DNA from: Acidimicrobiales bacterium
GTDB taxonomy: Bacteria > Actinomycetota > Acidimicrobiia > Acidimicrobiales > Palsa-688
Assembly (NCBI GenBank): GCA_019241495.1
Contig: JAFAWZ010000281.1
Span: forward strand, 1-9,649
DNA: 9,649 bases
Direction of reading: 5' to 3'
The position numbers were made by a program, and so were the translations under genes. Below are positions 1-4,944 of this stretch, piece by piece. Every line of letters begins with the position of its first letter. The first letter of the stretch is position 1. A model generated the notes under the pieces. The model was not told where the DNA came from. It did no database searches and saw only the letters and a program-made list of their open reading frames with translations.

Positions 1-99
1 CTCAACGGCACGCCGGCCGTGATCGTGAACGGCAAGGTGATCGGCAACCCGTCGCTGTCGTCGCTGCAGGCGGCGGTGGACGCGGTGTCGAAGAAGTAG
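1..99 (+). CDS. DsbA-like / thioredoxin-fold protein, C-terminal fragment
   Basis: The first base is in frame and 32 codons remain before a TAG stop at 97-99; the rest of the gene lies left of the window. The visible peptide contains GTPAVIVNGKVIG followed by an amphipathic helix (SLSSLQAAVDAVSKK). In the DsbA/thioredoxin_4 family a GTP-[ASTV]-x-hydrophobic-hydrophobic-N-G-K strand with a cis-proline precedes a last helix just like this one, so the fragment fits the C-terminus of a thiol-disulfide oxidoreductase, commonly membrane-anchored and extracytoplasmic in actinobacteria. The CXXC active site and any signal peptide are outside the window, so catalytic competence cannot be judged. The gene converges on hup, with a strong hairpin terminator between them, and belongs to the host chromosome. 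Confidence 0.72.
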   Translation, partial: LNGTPAVIVNGKVIGNPSLSSLQAAVDAVSKK

Positions 100-116
100 G
101 TTTCTGGGTCTCGCTG

Positions 117-164
117 TTGATCGTCTGCGCGACGGCTTGATCGTCTGCGCGACGGCTTGATCGT
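117..164. repeat. 20-bp tandem direct repeat, 2.4 copies
   Basis: TTGATCGTCTGCGCGACGGC occurs at 117-136 and again without a gap at 137-156, and the first eight bases repeat at 157-164. The copies are identical. Each unit contains GTCTGCGCGAC, a short imperfect palindrome. The array sits in the 3' non-coding space between the DsbA-like gene and the terminator. It may be a replication-slippage product; no function is visible. Confidence 0.9.
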
Positions 165-172
165 TTAGATAC

Positions 173-208
173 CGAGGGCCCGCCCGGCTGGTGCCGGGCG
201 GGCCCTCG
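173..208. terminator. Bidirectional hairpin terminator between DsbA-like gene and hup
   Basis: A 16-bp perfect stem (173-188 with 193-208) closes a four-base TGGT loop. The stem is almost entirely G/C. It lies 73 bp after the DsbA-like stop and 13 bp after the hup stop on the opposite strand, which is where a shared terminator for convergent genes belongs. No T-tract follows on either strand, as is common for terminators in GC-rich actinobacteria. Confidence 0.85.
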
Positions 209-221
209 CTACGTGTGGGCG

Positions 222-497
222 TTACTTGTTGGCGGCTTCCTTCAACGCGCTGCCGGCCGAGAACTTGACCGTGTTCGCGGCGGCGATGGTGATCGTCTCA
301 CCGGTGGCAGGGTTGCGGCCCTCGCGCGCGGCCCGGTGGCCGGTCGAGAGGTTGAAGAAGCCAGGGACGCTGACCTTGTCGCCCTTGGCGATCGCGCCTT
401 CCAGGGTGGTCTGCAGAGCGCGCAGAACGGCGTCCACGGTCTTCTGCTCGAGCGACGCCTCGTCGGCGACGGCCGCCACCAGTTCCTTGCGGTTCAC
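222..497 (-). CDS. hup: HU-family DNA-binding protein
   Basis: The 91-aa product is a small basic histone-like protein that binds and bends DNA as a dimer in the nucleoid. It has the HU/IHF layout: an N-terminal helical dimerisation part (NRKELVAAVADEASLEQKTVDAVLRAL), the turn KGDKVSVPGFFNL, and the arm signature GRNPATGETI followed by KFSAGSALK. Length matches standard HU (about 90 aa), with no Lys/Ala-rich tail as in mycobacterial HupB. I place the start at GTG 497: the Shine-Dalgarno AAGGGAG (504-510) is six bases upstream, and the protein then begins MNRKEL, like classic HU. An ATG two codons earlier (503) would touch that Shine-Dalgarno, and a further ATG at 560 would add a non-HU leader. 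The gene is monocistronic and converges on the terminator at 173-208. It is chromosomal and next to the tRNA used as integration site. Confidence 0.95.
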   Translation of the reverse strand: MNRKELVAAVADEASLEQKTVDAVLRALQTTLEGAIAKGDKVSVPGFFNLSTGHRAAREGRNPATGETITIAAANTVKFSAGSALKEAANK

Positions 498-503
498 GAA
501 CAT

Positions 504-510
504 CTCCCTT
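504..510 (-). promoter_or_regulatory. Ribosome binding site deciding the hup start
   Basis: AAGGGAG on the minus strand ends directly against the in-frame ATG at 503-501 but stands six bases from GTG 497-495. Normal spacing is about 5-9 bases, so this site favours the GTG start. Confidence 0.65.
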
Positions 511-629
511 GGTAGTTGGGGTGCACCGGGGACCAGTATCGCTGACAGCCCAGCAAACACGGGACTCCGGGGTACGGCGTGGCGGCTGGTCTGGTGGTTT
601 GTCCCGTTTTGAGCCGCTGACGTTTCGAT

Positions 630-2231
630 CTACGTCGCGTGTGTAGGATCGAGCCTCGGTCCGAAAGGATCTGGGGCTGTGGCGCAGCTGGTAGCGCACC
701 ACACTGGCAGTGTGGGGGTCAGGGGTTCGAGTCCCCTCAGCTCCACCCTGGTACACGGTGCACGAACCGCGCCCTCAGGGGCGTCGTTCGTGCCCGGTAC
801 GCGGAAGTAGGTCTGGATCTTGTGTCGGCTGTAGACGCGGATCTCTGCGACAAGCGTTTGTAGGAGTTGTTTGCGTGCGGGTCGGTCGCCGTGTTCGAGG
901 GCTTCGCGCAATTTGGCGCGCACGGCGGCGATCTGTTGCTCGGTGGGCAGGATGACCGCGTCGGCGTCAAGCGAGGTTTCGAGGTCGTCTCGGCGTTCTC
1001 TGAGTTCGACGACGCGGACGCCGAGGGAGCGGATGCGTTCTCCGCAGAGAGCTTCGGGCATGGTCCGCGCTTCGAAGGCGGCAAGGTAGCGCTCGATGGA
1101 GTCTTCGGTGTCTTTCAAGGTGGCCTTGACGGTGGCGAGCTCTTCTTCGCGGTTTTGTCGGTTGACTCCGCTTCGTTCGAACGCGGAGCGGGCGGCGTCG
1201 TCGATGAGGTCGGTGCGTTCGAAGGTGTCGATGGCGGCGTGCAGCACGGCGTCGTCGAGGGCGTCGGCGGTGAGGCGGTCGGCTTGGCAGCCTTTGGAGC
1301 GTTGGCGGGTTTGGCAGGTGTAGTATCGGTAGCGGGCGGAGCGTCCTGTGGCGGCGGTGCCGACGTAATGACGTTGGCAGTGGTCGCAGAGGATGAGGCC
1401 GGTGAGGTCGTAGTCGGAGCTGTTGGAGGCGCGGATGGCGACGTCTTCGCCTCGGCGGGTGAGGATGTCTTGGACGTCGCCGAACAGTTCGGCGCCCACG
1501 AGCGGTGGGTGGGCGGTGGGGTTGTGGCCGTCTCGGAAGGTGACCTCGCCGAGGTAGACGCGGTTGCGCAGGATGATGAGGACGGCTTTGAAGCTGAAGG
1601 CTTTTCCGGCTTTGGTGCGGTGGCCGTCGGCGTTGAGCTGGTTGGCGATCTCGTGGCTGCCGAGGAGCTTGTGGGCGTAGAGGTCGAACATGCGTTGAAG
1701 GATCGGGGCTTCGCGTTCGTTGACGGTGAGCTGTCCGGTGGCGCGGTCGAGGTCGTAGCCGAAGGGGGCGGCGCCGTAGCACCAGCCGCCGCGGCTGGCC
1801 TTGCGTTCCATGCCGGCGATGACTCGGTCGATGATGGTGGCCCGTTCGAACTCGGCGAACACGCCGAGCATCTGGACCATCATGCGGCCGGCGGGGCTGG
1901 CGGTGTCGAAGGGTTCGGTGGCCGAACGGAAGGCGACCCCGGCGGCGTCGAGGTCTTCGAGGATCTGGGCGAGGCCGCGGACCGACCGTGAGAGCCGGTC
2001 GACGCGGTAGACGAGGAGGAGGTCGTAGCGGCCGGCTTTGGCTTCGAGGAGAGCCTTGTGCAGCCCCGGCCGTTCCAGGGTGGCCCCCGAGACCTGGTCG
2101 CTGAAGCGCCGGACGAGGGACCAGTCGCCCTGGCTGTCGACGTAGGAGCCGAGCCGGGTGGCTTGGGCTTCGAGGGAGAACGGCTGGTGTTCCTCGTCGG
2201 TCGAGATGCGGGTGTAGGTGGCGATGCGCAC
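630..2231 (-). CDS. Large serine recombinase (site-specific integrase of the element)
   Basis: The 533-aa product is expected to integrate and excise the element through a 5'-phosphoserine DNA link. The N-terminal resolvase domain (about 1-145) has YTRIS with the catalytic serine at residue 10 and Arg8, then SLEAQ, YRVDRLSRS (75-83) and the helix GRMMVQMLGVFAEFERATIIDRV. A recombinase domain follows (about 150-260: PFGY, RNRVYLGEV), then a zinc ribbon (Cys282, Cys285, Cys306, Cys315) and a coiled coil (about 358-422). I chose GTG 2231 because GAGGAGG lies eight bases upstream and the serine then takes position 10. An ATG at 2306 would add 25 residues and overlap the upstream gene by ATGA, so it stays possible; that stretch has poorer third-position GC (about 67%). 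Residues 496-533 are antisense to tRNA-Ala and its 5' flank, so the tail is supplied by the integration site. Confidence 0.93.
   Translation of the reverse strand: MRIATYTRISTDEEHQPFSLEAQATRLGSYVDSQGDWSLVRRFSDQVSGATLERPGLHKALLEAKAGRYDLLLVYRVDRLSRSVRGLAQILEDLDAAGVAFRSATEPFDTASPAGRMMVQMLGVFAEFERATIIDRVIAGMERKASRGGWCYGAAPFGYDLDRATGQLTVNEREAPILQRMFDLYAHKLLGSHEIANQLNADGHRTKAGKAFSFKAVLIILRNRVYLGEVTFRDGHNPTAHPPLVGAELFGDVQDILTRRGEDVAIRASNSSDYDLTGLILCDHCQRHYVGTAATGRSARYRYYTCQTRQRSKGCQADRLTADALDDAVLHAAIDTFERTDLIDDAARSAFERSGVNRQNREEELATVKATLKDTEDSIERYLAAFEARTMPEALCGERIRSLGVRVVELRERRDDLETSLDADAVILPTEQQIAAVRAKLREALEHGDRPARKQLLQTLVAEIRVYSRHKIQTYFRVPGTNDAPEGAVRAPCTRVELRGLEPLTPTLPVWCATSCATAPDPFGPRLDPTHAT
644..649 (+). 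promoter_or_regulatory. Possible -10 box of the tRNA-Ala promoter
   Basis: TAGGAT fits the TANNNT -10 pattern and lies 23 bp before the mature tRNA 5' end, leaving room for a short leader. The -35 region is poor: GTTTCG at 16-17 bp spacing is the best I can find. This is a weak call resting mainly on position. Confidence 0.3.
673..745 (+). tRNA. tRNA-Ala(GGC)
   Basis: The 73-nt sequence folds into a full cloverleaf. The acceptor stem GGGGCTG pairs with CAGCTCC and includes the G3-U70 wobble that identifies alanine tRNAs. The D arm is GCGC-AGCTGGTA-GCGC. The anticodon stem CCACA/TGTGG encloses CTGGCAG, giving anticodon GGC, which reads GCC. The T arm is AGGGG-TTCGAGT-CCCCT, and the discriminator base is A745. 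The terminal CCA is not encoded (ACCC follows), as is usual in actinobacteria. The serine recombinase gene runs antisense across the whole tRNA, and everything to the right appears to be an integrated element. Because the tRNA is intact, integration has kept or restored the 3' end. Confidence 0.96.
751..800. repeat. 50-bp near-perfect inverted repeat next to the tRNA 3' end
   Basis: The arms 751-767 and 786-800 pair through GTAC, CGG, G and CACGAAC, with two one-base bulges (A755 and T759). Inside them a second stem CGCCC/GGGCG (770-774 with 779-783) closes a TCAG loop. The structure begins six bases after the tRNA discriminator base and lies inside the 3' coding part of the recombinase (residues about 478-494). 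It could end tRNA transcription, end the recombinase transcript before it runs antisense through the tRNA, or be a recombinase-binding arm of the att site. Large serine recombinase att sites are short imperfect dyads of about this size. Confidence 0.75.
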
Positions 2232-2240
2232 GGTGGGTGC

Positions 2241-2263
2241 CTCCTCGGGCTCGGCCCGAGGAG
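2241..2263 (-). promoter_or_regulatory. Perfect hairpin covering the recombinase ribosome binding site
   Basis: CTCCTCGGGC (2241-2250) and GCCCGAGGAG (2254-2263) form a perfect 10-bp inverted repeat around a three-base loop. Read on the minus strand, the downstream arm holds GAGGAG of the Shine-Dalgarno GAGGAGG (2246-2240) for GTG 2231. A folded leader would hide the ribosome binding site. Alternatively the dyad is a repressor operator. Ribosomes finishing the overlapping upstream genes could open it, linking recombinase output to translation of the operon. Confidence 0.6.
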
Positions 2264-2302
2264 ACCTCCGTTTCTGGCCCCGGTCAAGTCCATCGTTACC
2301 CT

Positions 2303-2518
2303 TCATTTCCGCTGCTCGCGAGCCTCATCGACGTAGGGGACGAACAGCTCGGCGAGGGCGTCGACCGCTGATCGCCGCTGATCCTCGGAGAGCGGAACGA
2401 AGATCGGCGGCAGAAGTCGAAAGTCCGACGGGTCGGGAGGGCCGCCGGGCTCCGCCATCTTTCCGCTCGGGTCGCCGCCGCCGCCGCTCTGAGTGGGGTC
2501 CGGGCGTCTTGGGGTCAT
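2303..2518 (-). CDS. Small uncharacterised protein between methyltransferase and recombinase
   Basis: The 71-aa product has a disordered Pro/Gly-rich N-terminal half. Its C-terminal half looks structured: LPPIFVPLSEDQRRSAVDALAELFVPYVDEAREQRK, with a likely amphipathic helix from about residue 47. I do not recognise a family. The start ATG (2518-2516) overlaps the stop of the upstream methyltransferase as ATGA. The TGA stop (2305-2303) in turn overlaps a possible ATG of the recombinase. Coupling on one or both sides argues that it is a real gene. Small proteins encoded directly before large serine recombinases are candidates for a recombination directionality factor or other accessory, but that role is inferred from position only. 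It lacks an obvious HTH. Confidence 0.6.
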   Translation of the reverse strand: MTPRRPDPTQSGGGGDPSGKMAEPGGPPDPSDFRLLPPIFVPLSEDQRRSAVDALAELFVPYVDEAREQRK

Positions 2519-3354
2519 GGGCGCCGCCACCACGTGAGGAGATCCTCATGCGCGATGACTGACCGGGTGATCCCGTGTTGGCGGGCTTTGCGGACCTGGT
2601 CGAGGCCGAAGAACGAGGCCCGCGGCACGAGGGTGTCGTCGCGCAGGGCGGCCAGGAGGACGACGTTGCGTTCGTAGAGCACGAGGCCTGCCGCTTCGCC
2701 GACCTCGACGAGGGCACCGGGGAGGTCGATGAGCTGACCGTTGTGCCACCAGGGCCGCACGGTCATGGCCACGATCCCGCCGGGACGTAACACCTGGGCG
2801 GCGCCGTGGAGGAGGGTGCTCATGGCGTCGAGCAGACTGGCGAGGCCGACGTGGGCGAGGTTGGCCGGGTCGGTCGAGTACCGGTGGTGCTCCTTCTTGA
2901 CGCCGCGGCCGGGGGTGGCGGTGACCCGCCCGTGGAGCGAGGGTCCGTAGGGCGGTGAGGTGAGCACCAGTGCGACGAGGCCGCGCACGGCGGGATCGAC
3001 CAGGCTGGCCAGTGACCGGCCGTCGCCGCAGAGGACTTCGCCGTGCCCGGTGGCGCCTTGGCTGCGAGCGAGGGTCAGGTTCGCCTCGGCGAGTTCGGCC
3101 CAGCGGGGCTCGTACTCGATGCCGATGGCGTCGCGGCCTTGATGGACGGCTTCGACCAGAGTGGTCCCGACCCCACACATGGGGTCTAGGCAGATGTCGC
3201 CGGGTTGGGTGTAGGTGGCGATGGCACGCGCCGCTATGGCCGGGAGCATCTTGGCCGGGTGGACACCGGACACGTCGAGGTAGCGGCCGGCGCGCTGGGC
3301 GCGGGCGGTGCGCTGGGCGGTCGGCCAGACCGAGAGGGGGAGGTCAATGGGCAT
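2515..3354 (-). CDS. SPPY-motif DNA methyltransferase (first of two paralogues)
   Basis: The 279-aa product is predicted to move a methyl group from S-adenosylmethionine to a DNA base. The SAM-binding motif I is DPMCGVGTT (57-65), followed by the strand and acidic residue IGIEYEPRW (77-85). The catalytic motif IV is TSPPY (132-136), typical of N4-cytosine and some N6-adenine enzymes. Motif I precedes motif IV. No separate target-recognition domain stands out; 137-175 may hold it. The ATG at 3354 overlaps the upstream paralogue by 11 bp and has GAAGGGG about seven bases ahead. The next gene overlaps by ATGA. No restriction endonuclease gene is nearby, so this looks like an orphan enzyme serving the element (protection on transfer, or epigenetic control). 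A non-DNA substrate cannot be excluded. Confidence 0.85.
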   Translation of the reverse strand: MPIDLPLSVWPTAQRTARAQRAGRYLDVSGVHPAKMLPAIAARAIATYTQPGDICLDPMCGVGTTLVEAVHQGRDAIGIEYEPRWAELAEANLTLARSQGATGHGEVLCGDGRSLASLVDPAVRGLVALVLTSPPYGPSLHGRVTATPGRGVKKEHHRYSTDPANLAHVGLASLLDAMSTLLHGAAQVLRPGGIVAMTVRPWWHNGQLIDLPGALVEVGEAAGLVLYERNVVLLAALRDDTLVPRASFFGLDQVRKARQHGITRSVIAHEDLLTWWRRP

Positions 3355-4234
3355 GGGCGGTCCCCTTCCGGAAAGCGAGGCAATCCTCATGAACCAAGAG
3401 GTGGGTGGGTTCTCCTCGGTTGCGGGCTTTGCGTACCTGGTTGGTCTGCCAGAACGACGGCCGAGCGACGAGCTGGCTGTCACGGACCGCGGCGTGAAGG
3501 GCGACGACATGGGCGAGGTAGGTGAAGCCAGCTCGCCGGACCAAGGTGCTGGTGCGCCCGGCCAGGTCGAGGGTCTGCCCGGCCCGGCGGGTGTTCTTGG
3601 TGACGGTGACGAGGATCCCGCCCGGGCGCAGCAGCGTGTAGCAGCCGGCGTAGATGTCGGCCATGGCCGCTTCGTAGGCGGCGCCGCGCGCGTGGCCGAG
3701 GTTGGATCGGTCGACCGAGTAGTTGCGGGTGGCCGATGGGCACAGGCCTCCGCCAGCGCCCCAGTTGGCCTTGTTCATGTTCCCGGCGTCGCAGGCGTAG
3801 GGCGGTGAGGTGCAGATCAGGTCGACGGTGCCGGCCAGGTCCCCGAGCACGTCGCCGAGCCGGCGGGCGTCACCGACACGGATCTCGGCCAATGGACGAT
3901 GGCCGGGGTCGAGGACGTGATCGAAGTTGGCCCGGGCCACGTCGGCCCAGTGGGGTTCGAGCTCGACGCCAACGGCGCGCCGGTCCTGGGCGGCGGCTTC
4001 GACGACAGTGGTCCCGATCCCGGCCATGACGTCGACCACGAGCGCGCCCGGCGGCGAGTACTCGGTGATGATGCGGCGGGCGAGCTCGGGGAGCATCTTG
4101 GCCGGGTGGGCGGTGCAGTCGGGAAGGTAGCGGCCGGCGCGCTGGTACTGGGCGGAGGTCTGGGCTACCGGCCAGACGGCCAGCGGCACCTGCGGGCGGG
4201 GACGGGCGGGACGGGGGGTGGTTGATGTGGTCAT
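3344..4234 (-). CDS. SPPY-motif DNA methyltransferase (second paralogue)
   Basis: The 296-aa product is a paralogue of its downstream neighbour. Both open with PL-x-VWP-x-AQ, then QRAGRYL and HPAKMLP, and both end with a QVRKAR and HED block. SAM motif I is DVMAGIGTT (68-76), with VGVELEPHW after it, and the catalytic motif is TSPPY (142-146). Between the catalytic motif and NYSVDRSNLGHA (171-182) it carries an insert (CDAGNMNKANWGAGGGLC) that the paralogue lacks, so target sequence or base may differ. I chose ATG 4234 because the paralogue alignment starts just after it; an ATG at 4264 would add ten residues. It is the first gene of the leftward operon. Restriction partner: none seen. Confidence 0.85.
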   Translation of the reverse strand: MTTSTTPRPARPRPQVPLAVWPVAQTSAQYQRAGRYLPDCTAHPAKMLPELARRIITEYSPPGALVVDVMAGIGTTVVEAAAQDRRAVGVELEPHWADVARANFDHVLDPGHRPLAEIRVGDARRLGDVLGDLAGTVDLICTSPPYACDAGNMNKANWGAGGGLCPSATRNYSVDRSNLGHARGAAYEAAMADIYAGCYTLLRPGGILVTVTKNTRRAGQTLDLAGRTSTLVRRAGFTYLAHVVALHAAVRDSQLVARPSFWQTNQVRKARNRGEPTHLLVHEDCLAFRKGTAHAH

Positions 4235-4245
4235 GGGCGGTACCC

Positions 4246-4262
4246 GTGACCGGACAAGCGTC
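4246..4262 (+). repeat. 17-bp direct repeat, copy 1
   Basis: GTGACCGGACAAGCGTC recurs at 6092-6108 with one difference (G for A). This copy is 11 bp upstream of the methyltransferase start; the other is upstream of the pilin. A binding site shared by the two operons would fit, but nothing shows what binds. Confidence 0.6.
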
Positions 4263-4302
4263 ATCTAAAGAACAAGGGCTTGAGGCTTCTTTTTCTACAA
4301 AC
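4262..4302 (-). repeat. 41-bp imperfect repeat, copy 1 (leader of the leftward operon)
   Basis: Read on the minus strand, this stretch matches 6017-6057 on the plus strand at 31 of 41 positions without gaps. Shared blocks are GTTTGT, GAAAAA, GCC and CCCTTGTTCTT (11 identical bases). It lies 28 bp ahead of the first methyltransferase start and in the same orientation as that operon. Confidence 0.65.
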
Positions 4303-4435
4303 CCCGAACCACGGCGGCGCTCTATTCATCTTCGAAAAGGTGTGGGAAAAGGTTGGCGGAGGGCCTTGAGATCGAGCCGGAGACGGAGGTAGCTCCTCGG
4401 AGACCAAAGGCAACTCGACCAAAGGAGCCCACACC

Positions 4436-4936
4436 ATGGCAACTACGAACAAGGTCTCACCCGAGCAGGTCCTCGACGCCCTGGCTGCCCACCCCGGCGC
4501 CACCTCGGCGGCCCTCGCTGAGGTGCTGGGGATCGGCCAGTCGACCGCGGCCAAGCACCTCGCCGCCCTCGAGGCGGCGGGCAGCGCCCATCGCGAGCCG
4601 GGCGGGCGCGACGGCGGGCGCCGGCTCGCCGATCGCTGGAACACCGCCGCATCGGCCCCCGACGACAACACCGCCGCCGCCGACGACCCCGAGCCCGACC
4701 AAGTGGACGCTGCGGCCGCAGGTTCGGCGGAACGGCTGGGCCGGGGCGCCCTCGGCGTGTTGGTCCGCGAATACCTGGCTGCCCGGCCCGGCGAGGAGCT
4801 GGGTCCGACCCAGATCGGCAAGGCCCTCGACCGTTCCCAGGGCGCGGTGTCGAACGCGCTGGCCCGCCTGGAGGCGGCAGGTGTGGCCGAGTTGGTGAGC
4901 CCCTCGCCGCGCCGCTACCGCATCGTGTCCCGCTAA
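4436..4936 (+). CDS. Tandem winged-helix DNA-binding protein (putative element regulator)
   Basis: The 166-aa product contains two winged helix-turn-helix domains. The first (about 8-66) has VLDALAAHPGATSAALAEVLGIGQSTAAKHLAALEAAG, then a Gly/Arg-rich wing ending in RRLADRW. The second (about 105-164) has LVREYLAARPGEELGPTQIGKALDRSQGAVSNALARLEAAGV and a short wing, RRYRIV. An acidic, Ala-rich linker (about 67-100) separates them. Both read like MarR/ArsR/IclR-type helices and no ligand or metal site is seen. The start is ATG 4436, with AAAGGAG eight bases upstream. It is transcribed away from the methyltransferase operon and is followed by the palindrome-rich region, its most obvious candidate operator array. 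Alternatives are a partition or replication accessory. Two DNA-reading heads in one chain could bridge two sites. Confidence 0.85.
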   Translation: MATTNKVSPEQVLDALAAHPGATSAALAEVLGIGQSTAAKHLAALEAAGSAHREPGGRDGGRRLADRWNTAASAPDDNTAAADDPEPDQVDAAAAGSAERLGRGALGVLVREYLAARPGEELGPTQIGKALDRSQGAVSNALARLEAAGVAELVSPSPRRYRIVSR

Positions 4937-4944
4937 CCCGCCGC

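Larger units (their letters stand above)
673..800. other. Probable attachment-site junction (chromosome/ICE boundary at tRNA-Ala)
   Basis: Host genes lie left of the tRNA, while the recombinase, conjugation and methyltransferase genes lie right of it. The recombinase 3' end abuts the tRNA 3' end, the standard arrangement of an integrase beside its own att site. The exact crossover cannot be set from one junction. The boundary is most likely within the 3' half of the tRNA or just after it, with element-derived sequence including the hairpin at 751-800. No second copy of the tRNA 3' end was found in the window, so the other end lies further right. Confidence 0.6.
4235..4435. promoter_or_regulatory. 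Divergent control region between the leftward operon and the winged-helix gene
   Basis: These 201 bp hold the 5' regions of two divergent transcription units. The stretch 4262-4350 is much richer in A/T than its surroundings (TTCTTTTTCTACAAA, TCTATTCATCTTCGAAAAGG) and probably contains both promoters, but no -35/-10 pair is convincing. It contains one copy of the 17-bp repeat (4246-4262) and one copy of the 41-bp repeat (4262-4302). GACCAAAGG occurs twice (4402-4410, 4417-4425) just ahead of the winged-helix start; the second copy overlaps the ribosome binding site AAAGGAG (4421-4427). Confidence 0.55.

Noticed and set aside
298..756. Minus-strand frame with GAEGTRTPDPHTASVVRYQLRHSP
   Set aside because: This peptide is simply the antisense of tRNA-Ala in another frame, a well-known false annotation near tRNA genes. 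The right part overlaps hup out of frame.
867..1991. Long open frame of 374 codons on the + strand rich in Gly/Ala/Val/Asp/Glu
   Set aside because: It is the mirror of the recombinase gene in GC-rich DNA. Its peptide has no recognisable motif, while the opposite strand encodes a full serine recombinase.
2282..2287. TTGACC on the minus strand as a -35 box for a separate recombinase promoter
   Set aside because: The hexamer 17 bp downstream (TCTCCT) is not a plausible -10 box, so I did not list a promoter there.
4268..4298. Possible rho-independent terminator ending in TTTTTC on the + strand
   Set aside because: The stem needs several G-U pairs around a three-base loop and no + strand gene ends before it. 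It is better explained as part of the 41-bp repeat.
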